Shown here one piece after another: positions 27,859-35,599 of a stretch of 64,000 nucleotides of DNA. Positions within the stretch are counted from its first letter, which is position 1. Each line of letters begins with the position of its first letter. Source of the DNA: Comamonadaceae bacterium PBBC2 (lineage in GTDB: Bacteria; Pseudomonadota; Gammaproteobacteria; Burkholderiales; Burkholderiaceae_C); assembly GCA_002255935.1 (NCBI GenBank), contig NKIO01000009.1, positions 1 through 64,000 on the forward strand. The letters run 5' to 3'. Below the pieces are notes generated by a model. That model was not told the DNA's origin. It did no database searches and saw nothing but the letters and a program-made list of their open reading frames with translations. The translations under genes were made by a program, and so were the position numbers.

Positions 27859-27872
27859 AGAACGATCGTTCT
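27859..27872 (-). promoter_or_regulatory. candidate TetR operator
   Basis: AGAACGATCGTTCT is a perfect 14-bp palindrome 13 bases before the start of the TetR gene, where it would cover the promoter of the tetR-acyl-CoA dehydrogenase unit. Palindromes with an ACGATCGT-type core are common for fatty-acid TetR regulators. Confidence 0.7.
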
Positions 27873-27944
27873 ATTTTGCACCAAAACCGGATCAGAACCA
27901 TCAAACCCCGTGCGCGTCAGGGTAAATCGGGAGGTCAGCAAAAC

Positions 27945-28003
27945 GTCGGGGCTGAAGCCACCCACCTACAAGACCCTGTAGGTCGGCGGCTTCAGCCCCG
28001 ACA
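27945..28003 (+). repeat. REP-like pair, family A, inverted copies
   Basis: An inverted copy at 27945-27970 and a direct copy at 27978-28003 (GTAGGTCGGCGGCTTCAGCC core) separated by about 7 bases. Between the TetR gene and the FAH-family gene. Confidence 0.9.
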
Positions 28004-28026
28004 TGGCTTTTCCAGATGGCTTGGGT

Positions 28027-28890
28027 TCAGGCCTTGAATGCCACCACTTTCTGGGTTTGCTCGCCCAGACCGTCAATGCCCAAGCGCATCACGTCACCGC
28101 GCTTGAGGAAGACCGGCGCTGGCTTGCCGTCCACCTTGACGCCCATGCCCACGCCGGGAGGGGTGCCGGTGGTGATGATGTCGCCTGGCTCGAGCGTCAT
28201 GAATTGGCTCACGTAGCTGACCAATTTGGCCACGCCGAAAATCATGGTTTTGGTGTTGCCGGTTTGAAAGCGCACGCCGTTCACATCGAGCCACATGCCC
28301 AGGGCCTGGGGGTTGGGCACTTCGTCGCGAGTGACCAGCCATGGGCCGACGGGGCCGAAGGTGTCGCAACCTTTGCCCTTGTCCCAGCTGCCGCCCAGCT
28401 CCAATTGGTATTCGCGCTCGCTCACGTCGTTGACCACGCAATAACCGGCCACATGGTTGAGCGCTTCTTTTTGCGTGACGTAGCGTGCGCGTGTGCCGAT
28501 CACGATGCCCAGCTCGACTTCCCAATCGGACTTTTTGGAGCCTTTGGGCAGCATGACGTCATCGTCCGCACCCTGGATGCAAGAAATCGCCTTGGTGAAC
28601 ACGATGGGTTCTTTGGGGATCGGCATGCCGGACTCGGCCGCGTGGTCGGCGTAGTTCAGGCCAATGGCGATGAACTTGCTGGTCGACGAAATGGGCGTGC
28701 CAAAACGCTTTTTGCCGCGCACCAAAGGCAGCTTGTCGGTCTTGACCTTGGCCAACTTGGCCAGCGCCTTGTCGTTCAGCAGATCGGGCGTGATGTCTTT
28801 GACCACGCTGCTGAGGTCGCGCAAGCGGCCGTCGGCGTCGATCAGACCGGGTTTTTCTTTGCCGGGTTGGCCATAGCGAACGAGTTTCAT
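28027..28890 (-). CDS. fumarylacetoacetate hydrolase-family protein, probable 2,4-diketo-3-deoxy sugar acid hydrolase
   Basis: 287 aa. The FAH C-terminal fold is recognisable from NYADHAAESG, the metal-binding E-x-E in WEVELGIVIG, and the second ligand region in VNDVSEREYQLE, then GDIITTGTPPGVGMG near the C-terminus. In characterised L-fuconate and L-rhamnonate pathways a homologous hydrolase splits 2,4-diketo-3-deoxy acids into pyruvate and L-lactate. The two SDR genes and an enolase-superfamily dehydratase upstream fit such a role; the substrate is inferred. It is the last gene of the minus arm. Confidence 0.75.
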   Translation of the reverse strand: MKLVRYGQPGKEKPGLIDADGRLRDLSSVVKDITPDLLNDKALAKLAKVKTDKLPLVRGKKRFGTPISSTSKFIAIGLNYADHAAESGMPIPKEPIVFTKAISCIQGADDDVMLPKGSKKSDWEVELGIVIGTRARYVTQKEALNHVAGYCVVNDVSEREYQLELGGSWDKGKGCDTFGPVGPWLVTRDEVPNPQALGMWLDVNGVRFQTGNTKTMIFGVAKLVSYVSQFMTLEPGDIITTGTPPGVGMGVKVDGKPAPVFLKRGDVMRLGIDGLGEQTQKVVAFKA

Positions 28891-28915
28891 AAATGCCTTT
28901 CAGTTTGCAAAAGAA

Positions 28916-29674
28916 TCAATAGGTGGAACGGCCACCCGACAGGTCAAAGACCGCGCCGGTGGAAAAGGAACATTCTTCGGTGCTCAGCCAGGTCACCATG
29001 GCCGCCACTTCTTCGGGCTCGCCAAAGCGGGCCATCGGGATTTTGGACAGCATGAACTGGATGTGCTCGGGCGTCATTTGATCAAAAATCGCCGTCTTCA
29101 CAGCCGCCGGGGTGACACAGTTCACACGCACCCCGGTGTCGGCCAGCTCTTTGCCCAAAGATTTGGTGAGACCGATGACCGCTGCTTTGCTCGCACTGTA
29201 AGCGCTGGCGTTGGGGTTGCCGTCTTTGCCCGCGACCGAGGCGATGTTGACGATGCGCCCATAGTTGCGCGCTTTCATGTGGGCGCTCAGTTCACGGCAG
29301 CAATGGAACAAGCCATGCACGTTCACGTCAAACACCTGCTTCCAAGCGTCCACTGGGTAGTCCCACACTTTGACGTTGGGGCCAGTGATGCCGGCGCTGT
29401 TGACCAGCACATCGACGCCTGCCAGCGCGGTGGTTTGCGCCGTGGCCTGCACCACCGATTCGTGGCTGGCCACATCGACCTGCACCGTGTTGACCACCGC
29501 CCCTGACAGCGCCGACCGCAGTTGTTCGGCGGCAGCGCCCATGCCAGCGGCATCGCGGTCCCAAATCGTGACGCGTGCGCCAGAAGCCAGCATGCGCTGG
29601 GCAATGGCAAATCCCAAACCGGTGGCACCACCGGTGATGACCGCGTGGCGGCCTTTCATGTCGAGCAAATTCAT
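28916..29674 (-). CDS. SDR-family oxidoreductase (FabG-like)
   Basis: 252 aa classical short-chain dehydrogenase. Rossmann motif TGGATGLGFAIA at about residues 15-26, the NSAG motif in VLVNSAGITG, and the active site Ser-Tyr-Lys in IASVAGKDGNPNASAYSASK are all present. C-terminal SGGRSTY is normal. ATG 29674 was chosen because the preceding frame runs through the end of the next SDR gene; an AGAAAGA element precedes it. It lies between the second SDR and the FAH-family gene and may act in the same sugar-acid route, on a different intermediate. Confidence 0.85.
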   Translation of the reverse strand: MNLLDMKGRHAVITGGATGLGFAIAQRMLASGARVTIWDRDAAGMGAAAEQLRSALSGAVVNTVQVDVASHESVVQATAQTTALAGVDVLVNSAGITGPNVKVWDYPVDAWKQVFDVNVHGLFHCCRELSAHMKARNYGRIVNIASVAGKDGNPNASAYSASKAAVIGLTKSLGKELADTGVRVNCVTPAAVKTAIFDQMTPEHIQFMLSKIPMARFGEPEEVAAMVTWLSTEECSFSTGAVFDLSGGRSTY

Positions 29675-29691
29675 ACGGTCTTTCTGAACCA

Positions 29692-30441
29692 TCAAATGGT
29701 CATGCCACCATCGACCATGTAGGCATTGCCTGTGGCGAAGATGGATTCGTCGGAAGCGAGGAAGGTCACGATGGGCGCAATCTCTGCCGCCTGGGCCAAA
29801 CGCCCCATGGGTTGGCGGTTGATGAAGTCCTTGCGGGCCTGCACCGGATCGGCATAGCTGTTGATGCGGTCTTGCAGCGAGGGCGTGTCCACCGTGCCGG
29901 GGCAAATGCAGTTGCAACGGATGCCCTGGCGCACATAGTCGGCGGCCACGCTTTTGGTCAGGCCAATCACGGCCGCCTTGCTGGTGCCATAAATGAAGCG
30001 GTTGGGCAGGCCCTTGACGCTGGAGCAGACGCTGGCCATGTTGATGATGCTGCCGCCATGGCCGTCTTTTTCGAACTGCGCCACCATTTTGGGTATGGCA
30101 GCCTGGATCATCCAGAACTGCGAGCGCACGTTCAGGTTGAACGCAAATTCCCAGTCTTCGTCGGTGGCCAGTTCGATGTTGCCGTTGTGCACAAAGCCTG
30201 CGCAATTGAAGATGATGTCAATGCGCGTGAGGCTGGCCACTTGCGCGGTGATCGCGCTCTTGTCGAGCACGTTCAGCACGGCGGTGTGCACATTGGCCAC
30301 GCCTTCGTAGCTTTTGAGCAATGCGGCATTCACATCGGTGGCATACACGGTGGCGCCTTCTGCGGCCATGGCCAATGCAGCGGCCTGGCCGATGCCTTGC
30401 CCGGCGGCGGTGACCAGCGCGATTTTTCCTTTGAGTCTCAT
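29692..30441 (-). CDS. SDR-family oxidoreductase, 2-keto-3-deoxy-L-fuconate dehydrogenase-like
   Basis: 249 aa. Rossmann motif TAAGQGIGQAAALAMAAEG at the N-terminus, NCAGFVHNGN, active site NMASVCSSVKGLPNRFIYGTSK with Ser, Tyr and Lys, and RCNCICPGTVDTPSL near residue 185. This last segment is typical of the DHRS6/KDF-dehydrogenase branch, whose bacterial members oxidise C4 of 2-keto-3-deoxy-L-fuconate with NAD. Its start overlaps the stop of the dehydratase gene by four bases (ATGA), supporting a shared pathway. Branch assignment is by motif recall and needs a tree. Confidence 0.78.
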   Translation of the reverse strand: MRLKGKIALVTAAGQGIGQAAALAMAAEGATVYATDVNAALLKSYEGVANVHTAVLNVLDKSAITAQVASLTRIDIIFNCAGFVHNGNIELATDEDWEFAFNLNVRSQFWMIQAAIPKMVAQFEKDGHGGSIINMASVCSSVKGLPNRFIYGTSKAAVIGLTKSVAADYVRQGIRCNCICPGTVDTPSLQDRINSYADPVQARKDFINRQPMGRLAQAAEIAPIVTFLASDESIFATGNAYMVDGGMTI

Positions 30442-31553
30442 GGGGTTTGGATCTCCAGATGGGTGGTTTGTCTGTGGTTGATGGCGGACCAGTCCCAGGC
30501 GATGCCAAGGCCTGGGGTTTCGGGGGGATGGGCAAAGCCATCCTCCACCTTCATGCGCGAGGTGGTGATGTCGTCAAGCTGCGGGATGTATTCCACCCAA
30601 GTGGCATTGGGCACGGCGGCGCACAGGCTCACATGCAGCTCCATCAAGAAGTGCGGGCACACCGCCACGTCAAAAGTCTCCGCCAAATGGGCCGTCTTGA
30701 TCCAAGGCGTGATGCCCCCGATGCGCGCCACATCGGGCTGCACGATCGAGCAAGCGCCCTGCTCCAGGTATTCGCGAAACTGCATCGGGTGGTACATCGA
30801 CTCGCCCACCGCCACCGGGATGGTGGTATGCTCGCGCAGTTGCCGGTGCCCCGAGACATCTTCGGCAGGCATGGGCTCTTCGATCCAGGCCAGGCCCAGC
30901 CCGTCAAAAGCGCGTGCACGGCGCACCACCTCGGACCGGTTGAAGCCTTGGTTGGCATCGGTCATCAGCTCAAAGGCCGGCCCCACCGCATCGCGCACCG
31001 CAGACAGGCGGGCCACGTCTTCGCTCACATGCGGACGACCAATCTTGATCTTGGCGCCTTTGAAGCCTTGGGCTTGCGCCTCCAGTGTTTGGTCCACCAG
31101 CGCCTGGGGTGACAGGTGCAGCCACCCCCCCTCGGTGGTGTAGAGCGGCACACGCGCTTGTGCCCCGCCCAGCAAGCGCCAAAGCGGCAGGCCTTGGCTT
31201 TGCGCCCGCCAGTCCCACAAGGCGGTGTCCACACAGGCCAGCGCCAGGCTGGTCATGGCCCCCACAGCGGTGGCATGGGTGTGAAAAAACAGGTCTTTCC
31301 AGATCGCCTCGACCCTGACCGGGTCCCGCCCGATCAGTCGCGGCGCCAGATGGTCTTTGAGCAAAGCGATGACCGAAGAGCCGCCGGTACCAATCGTGTA
31401 GGCATACCCCGTGGCCTCGATGCCATCGCTGCAGTGCAGCGTGAGCAACACCGTTTCTTGCGTCACAAAGGACTGGATCGCATCGGTGCGCAAGACCTTG
31501 GGCGGCAAATTGACTTGCCGAAGGCTCACGCGGTCAATGGTGACTGAAGGCAT
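30438..31553 (-). CDS. enolase-superfamily (mandelate racemase group) sugar-acid dehydratase
   Basis: 371 aa. The capping domain is residues 1-125, with TIGTGGSSV; the barrel carries the K-x-K motif in GAKIKIGRP, metal ligands Asp (LMTDANQGF), Glu (WIEEPMPAED) and Glu (VAVGESMYHP), and the catalytic His in VAVCPHFLMELH. The pattern is closest to acid-sugar dehydratases of the talarate/galactarate type. The aldonate used cannot be assigned from sequence. ATG 31553 was chosen because upstream codons look random. It leads the minus arm and starts 197 bases from the divergent gntR gene. Confidence 0.8.
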   Translation of the reverse strand: MPSVTIDRVSLRQVNLPPKVLRTDAIQSFVTQETVLLTLHCSDGIEATGYAYTIGTGGSSVIALLKDHLAPRLIGRDPVRVEAIWKDLFFHTHATAVGAMTSLALACVDTALWDWRAQSQGLPLWRLLGGAQARVPLYTTEGGWLHLSPQALVDQTLEAQAQGFKGAKIKIGRPHVSEDVARLSAVRDAVGPAFELMTDANQGFNRSEVVRRARAFDGLGLAWIEEPMPAEDVSGHRQLREHTTIPVAVGESMYHPMQFREYLEQGACSIVQPDVARIGGITPWIKTAHLAETFDVAVCPHFLMELHVSLCAAVPNATWVEYIPQLDDITTSRMKVEDGFAHPPETPGLGIAWDWSAINHRQTTHLEIQTP

Positions 31554-31706
31554 CTGAAACAAAGCCAATGGTGGGCGTGTCAAAACTGCAGAGCATGCAG
31601 GCAGGAGGCGCTGCACAGCGTCGTTCTTGCGACAGTCGACATGCGGGTTTGTGTGGAGTCAAAAGCGCTTGACCCATGAATTGAGGGCGTGTGATGATTG
31701 TGCAAC

Positions 31707-31717
31707 TGGTCTGACCA
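31707..31717. promoter_or_regulatory. candidate FadR/GntR-type operator
   Basis: TGGTCTGACCA fits the TNGTNNNACNA pattern bound by FadR-subfamily GntR regulators. It sits in the divergent intergenic region 34 bases before gntR, where it could control both arms. Confidence 0.5.
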
Positions 31718-31750
31718 CTTGTCCAATTCACGTTATCCCTGATCCTGCGC

Positions 31751-32473
31751 ATGCCCATCCAAACCGTCGAACCCCAACGCCTGTACCGCCAGATTGCCGA
31801 GCAACTGCGGCAGCTGATGGCTTCGGGCGAGTTCGCGGTAGGCTCGCGCCTGCCCGCTGAGCGCGACTTGGCGCTGCAGCTGGGCGTGAGCCGCCCGTCG
31901 GTGCGCGAAGCCCTGATTGCGCTCGAAGTCGAAGGCATGATCGAAGTGCGCACGGGCTCGGGCATTTACGTGCAAAGCACCGCTCAACCCAAAGCCCGAA
32001 AAACCCCTGCCCAGGCCGACAGCTCGGCCGATTGGGGCCCCCTAGAAGTGATGAGCGCCCGCATTTTGGTGGAATCCGAAGTGGCCGCGCTGGCCGCGCA
32101 AAACGCCCAGAAAAAAGACATCAAAGCCATCCGCGCCGGCTTGCAACAAATGAAGCAAGAAGCCGCCCGTCATGAAATGCCACGCACAGGCGACGAAGCC
32201 TTTCATGAAGCGATTGCACAGGCTTGCGGCAACAGCGTTTTGCTCGACACCGTGCAGCGCTTTTGGCTGGCCCGCAAAGGCCCTCTGTTTGAGCGCCTGG
32301 GCGACTACTTTGAACACCCCGAGTCTTGGCAAGCGGCGATCGCAGAGCACCAAGCCGTGTTCGATGCCATCGAGGCGCACGACGCCCCCGCCGCCCGCAA
32401 GGCCATGCAAAAACATTTGAAACAAGCCCACAAGAGATACAGCGCGAGCTGGCGCCGCGCTCCTGCCCGTTAG
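31751..32473 (+). CDS. GntR-family regulator, FadR (FCD) subfamily
   Basis: 240 aa. A winged HTH at about residues 8-75 (LYRQIAEQLRQLMASGEFAVGSRLPAERDLALQLGVSRPSVREAL) and an FCD ligand-binding domain with DEAFHEAIAQACGN, the metal-ligand pattern of sugar-acid-responsive members. Divergent from the dehydratase arm and 68 bases ahead of the TRAP genes. A sugar acid or its 2-keto-3-deoxy product is the likely effector. Confidence 0.88.
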   Translation: MPIQTVEPQRLYRQIAEQLRQLMASGEFAVGSRLPAERDLALQLGVSRPSVREALIALEVEGMIEVRTGSGIYVQSTAQPKARKTPAQADSSADWGPLEVMSARILVESEVAALAAQNAQKKDIKAIRAGLQQMKQEAARHEMPRTGDEAFHEAIAQACGNSVLLDTVQRFWLARKGPLFERLGDYFEHPESWQAAIAEHQAVFDAIEAHDAPAARKAMQKHLKQAHKRYSASWRRAPAR

Positions 32474-32541
32474 CTGCTGGCTAAGGGGGTATGCAGTTTT
32501 TTTCGCGTCAGTAATTTTCCAACACCATTGAGGAGACAACG

Positions 32542-33531
32542 ATGAGCAAACGATTCACCCTGAAGACCCTGGCCGCCCTGGGCGCCGTCGCCATGGGCAC
32601 CTTGCTGATGAGCACCGGTGCACAGGCCCAGCAAAAACTCAAATGGGCCCACGTGTACGAAACCTCTGAGCCGTACCACACCGAGTCGGTTTGGGCGGCC
32701 GATGAAATCAAAAAGCGCAGCAACGGCAAGTTCGACATCCAAGTCTTCCCCGCCTCCACACTGGGCAAGGAAACCGACATCAACCAAGGCCTGACCCTGG
32801 GCACGGTGGACATGATCATCAGCGGCCCATCGTTCGCAGCCCGCACCTACCCCCGCTTTGGCATTGCTTACTACCCCTTCATCTTCCGTGATGGCGACCA
32901 TTTGATCGCTTACTCCAAGAGCCCCGTGTTCCAGGAGATGGTCAAAGAATTCCGTGAAAAGACCGGCATCCAGGTCACGGCCTACACCTACTACGGTGCA
33001 CGCCACACCACCGCGCAAAAAGCCTTCACCAACTGCGCGGGCATGAAAGGCATCAAGATCCGCGTACCCGATGTACCGGCCTACCGCGCCACGCCTGAAG
33101 CTTGCGGCGCCAACCCCACCCCGATTGCCTTTGCCGAGGTCTATCTGGCCCTGCAAAACGGCACCGTGGATGCCCAAGAAAACCCCTTGACCACCATCGA
33201 AGCCAAGAAGTTCTTTGAAGTGCAAAAGGCCATCATGCTCACGGGCCACATCGTGGACGGTTTGACCACGCAGATCGCCCCCCACGTGTGGAACAAACTC
33301 AGCGACGCCGAGAAAAAGCTGTTCACCGATGTGACGCAAGAAGCCGCTGTGCGCGCCACGGCCAAGATCAAGGCCCGCGAAGTGGAACTGGTCGACGAGT
33401 TCAAGAAGAAAGGCTTGCAGATTGTGCAAGTGGACCGCAAGTCCTTCCAGGATGCGGTACTCAAGAACAAGCCTTTGACCTCGATGGGCTTCACACAGTC
33501 TGACTTCGACAAAATCCAGGCCGCCAAATAA
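32542..33531 (+). CDS. TRAP transporter periplasmic binding protein (DctP family)
   Basis: 329 aa. A signal peptide (residues 1-30, ending MSTGAQAQQ) precedes a DctP-family domain with TSEPYHTESVWAADEIKKRSNG, the conserved LGGE-equivalent region and IRVPDVPAYRATPEACGANPTPIAFAEVYLALQNGTVDAQENPL, where the conserved Arg contacts the ligand carboxylate. GAGGAGACA precedes ATG. Members in such contexts bind uronates or aldonates; the name C4-dicarboxylate is only the family label. A strong terminator follows before dctQ. Confidence 0.9.
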   Translation: MSKRFTLKTLAALGAVAMGTLLMSTGAQAQQKLKWAHVYETSEPYHTESVWAADEIKKRSNGKFDIQVFPASTLGKETDINQGLTLGTVDMIISGPSFAARTYPRFGIAYYPFIFRDGDHLIAYSKSPVFQEMVKEFREKTGIQVTAYTYYGARHTTAQKAFTNCAGMKGIKIRVPDVPAYRATPEACGANPTPIAFAEVYLALQNGTVDAQENPLTTIEAKKFFEVQKAIMLTGHIVDGLTTQIAPHVWNKLSDAEKKLFTDVTQEAAVRATAKIKAREVELVDEFKKKGLQIVQVDRKSFQDAVLKNKPLTSMGFTQSDFDKIQAAK

Positions 33532-33543
33532 GGCTGCGCCCCC

Positions 33544-33579
33544 AAGCCAGTCAGGCCCAGGCCTGGCTGGCTTTTTTCT
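33544..33579 (+). terminator. intrinsic terminator/attenuator between dctP and dctQ
   Basis: AAGCCAG (33544-33550) pairs with CTGGCTT (33567-33573), and the inner CAGGCC/GGCCTG extends the stem (one G-T pair); TTTTTT follows at 33572-33577. It is 12 bases after the dctP stop. Confidence 0.85.
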
Positions 33580-33598
33580 CTGAATTCAAGGACACACG

Positions 33599-34174
33599 AT
33601 GAGCGACCTTCCCGATCTGGATGCCATGCCCAAAGTCATGGGCGACGATGGCCAGTTCCACGCCACCGATGACGAAGTTGATCTGTCCGGCACCCCCATC
33701 GAAGCCTGGGTGGCCTTGGCCTTTTTCTGGGCGCTGGGCATCACGGTCTTCTACCAATTTTTCACGCGCTATGTGATGAACAACTCGGCCTCGTGGACCG
33801 AAGAGATCGCCCGCTACATGCTGATCGCCACGGTGTTCACCGGCGCCACGATTGGCGTGGCCAAGAACAACCACATCCAGGTCGATTTCTTTTACCGCTT
33901 CATGCCCGAATGGCTCAGCCGCGCCATGGGCACGGTGGTGGATGTGATGCGCGTCGCCTTCTTTGCTGCAGCTACTTTTTTGACAGGCCAAATGATGGAA
34001 AAACTCGGCAGCTACAAGATGACCATCATCGACTTGCCCATGAACATCGTCTACGGCGTGGTGATGGCCGGTTTTGCCGCCATGTGCCTGCGTGCTGTGT
34101 GGGTGGCCCGTGTGCATTGGCAGCGTGGCTACACCGTGCTGCAACGCCCCGAGTCTGAAATGTCCGACCGCTGA
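33599..34174 (+). CDS. TRAP transporter small permease (DctQ family)
   Basis: 191 aa inner-membrane protein with four hydrophobic helices (about residues 38-58, 74-92, 112-130 and 143-162) and a rather long polar N-terminus of about 35 residues rich in Asp. The SWTEEIARYMLIATVFTGATIGVAKNNHI stretch is the conserved DctQ motif region between helices 2 and 3. It pairs with DctM 21 bases downstream. Confidence 0.9.
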   Translation: MSDLPDLDAMPKVMGDDGQFHATDDEVDLSGTPIEAWVALAFFWALGITVFYQFFTRYVMNNSASWTEEIARYMLIATVFTGATIGVAKNNHIQVDFFYRFMPEWLSRAMGTVVDVMRVAFFAAATFLTGQMMEKLGSYKMTIIDLPMNIVYGVVMAGFAAMCLRAVWVARVHWQRGYTVLQRPESEMSDR

Positions 34175-34195
34175 AACGCCTTTAGAAAGTTCTCC

Positions 34196-35590
34196 ATGTT
34201 GAAGATCCTTTTCCTCCTCCTCATGAGCGGCGGCATCCCGGTGGCCATTGCCATGGCCGGTGCGTCCTTGCTGTATTTGTTTTTTGTCGAAAGCTCGCCG
34301 CCCTTTGTGGTCATCCACCGCATGGTCTCGGGCATCGACAGCTTCCCCCTGTTGGCCGTGCCCTTCTTCATTCTGGCGGGCAACCTGATGAACAACGCGG
34401 GCATCACCAACCGCATCTACAACTATGCGCTGGCCTTGGTGGGCTGGCTCAAAGGGGGCCTTGGCCACGTCAACGTGGTGGGCTCTGTGGTGTTTGCGGG
34501 CATGAGCGGCACGGCGATTGCCGATGCGGCAGGTTTGGGCACCATCGAGATCAAGGCCATGAAAGACCATGGCTACAGCACCGAATTTGCGGTGGGTGTC
34601 ACGGCGGCTTCAGCCACGCTGGGGCCCATCATCCCGCCCAGCTTGCCCTTTGTGATCTACGGCATGATGGCCAACGTGTCGGTGGGCGCCTTGTTCCTCG
34701 CTGGCATCTTGCCCGGCGTGTTGATGGCCCTTTTGATGATGCTCACCGTGGCCTTTTTTGCGCACAAAAACGGTTGGGGTGCCGACGTCCAATTTGAATG
34801 GCCCAAAGTCATCAAGGCTCTGGCCGAAACGGCCGTGGTGGTGGGTTGGCCGCTGTCCATTTGGTGGTTGGTCAACACCATGGGCACACCCGCTCAATTG
34901 ACGGTTTTCTTGGCGCTGATCGTTTTGTTTGCCGCCGACAAGTTTTTCAACTTCCAGGCCGTTTTGCCCATCATGACGCCCGTGATCCTGATCGGCGGCA
35001 TGACCACTGGCGTGTTCACCCCCACCGAAGGCGCGATTGCGGCTTGCGTTTGGGCCATTGCGCTGGGCTTCTTTTGGTACCGCACGCTCAACTTCAAGAT
35101 GTTCGTGAAGGTCTGTCTGGACACAGTGGAGACCACCGCCACGGTGCTCTTCATCGTGGCGGCCGCCAGCATTTTTGGTTGGATGCTCACGGCCACTGGC
35201 GTGACCTCGGCCATCAGCGAATGGGTGCTGGGCTTCACGCAAACACCCTGGGTGTTCTTGCTGCTGGCCAACGCGCTGATGCTGTTTGTCGGCTGCTTCT
35301 TGGAGCCCACGGCGGCCATCACCATCCTGGTGCCCATCCTGGTGCCGATTTGCCAGAAGCTGGGCATTGACCTGGTGCACTTCGGCCTGGTCATGGTGCT
35401 CAACCTGATGATCGGCTTGCTGCACCCGCCCATGGGCATGGTGCTGTTTGTGTTGGCCCGCGTGGCCAAGCTCAGCGTGGAGCGCACCACCATGGCCATC
35501 TTGCCTTGGCTGTTCCCCTTGCTGGGCAGCTTGGCCGTCATCACCTACTTCCCCAGCCTGGTGCTGTGGTTGCCCAAGCAGTTTTATTGA
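34196..35590 (+). CDS. TRAP transporter large permease (DctM family)
   Basis: 464 aa, more than ten hydrophobic segments in the ion-transporter superfamily fold. Conserved stretches include AVPFFILAGNLMNNAGITNRI, VFAGMSGTAIADAAGLGTIEIKAM and SATLGPIIPPSLPFVIYG, the sodium- and substrate-site hairpins of DctM. It is somewhat longer than the usual 425 aa, with extra residues in the middle loop (KNGWGADVQFEWPKVIKAL). Follows dctQ closely and precedes uxaA by nine bases. Confidence 0.92.
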   Translation: MLKILFLLLMSGGIPVAIAMAGASLLYLFFVESSPPFVVIHRMVSGIDSFPLLAVPFFILAGNLMNNAGITNRIYNYALALVGWLKGGLGHVNVVGSVVFAGMSGTAIADAAGLGTIEIKAMKDHGYSTEFAVGVTAASATLGPIIPPSLPFVIYGMMANVSVGALFLAGILPGVLMALLMMLTVAFFAHKNGWGADVQFEWPKVIKALAETAVVVGWPLSIWWLVNTMGTPAQLTVFLALIVLFAADKFFNFQAVLPIMTPVILIGGMTTGVFTPTEGAIAACVWAIALGFFWYRTLNFKMFVKVCLDTVETTATVLFIVAAASIFGWMLTATGVTSAISEWVLGFTQTPWVFLLLANALMLFVGCFLEPTAAITILVPILVPICQKLGIDLVHFGLVMVLNLMIGLLHPPMGMVLFVLARVAKLSVERTTMAILPWLFPLLGSLAVITYFPSLVLWLPKQFY

Positions 35591-35599
35591 GGAATTTCC

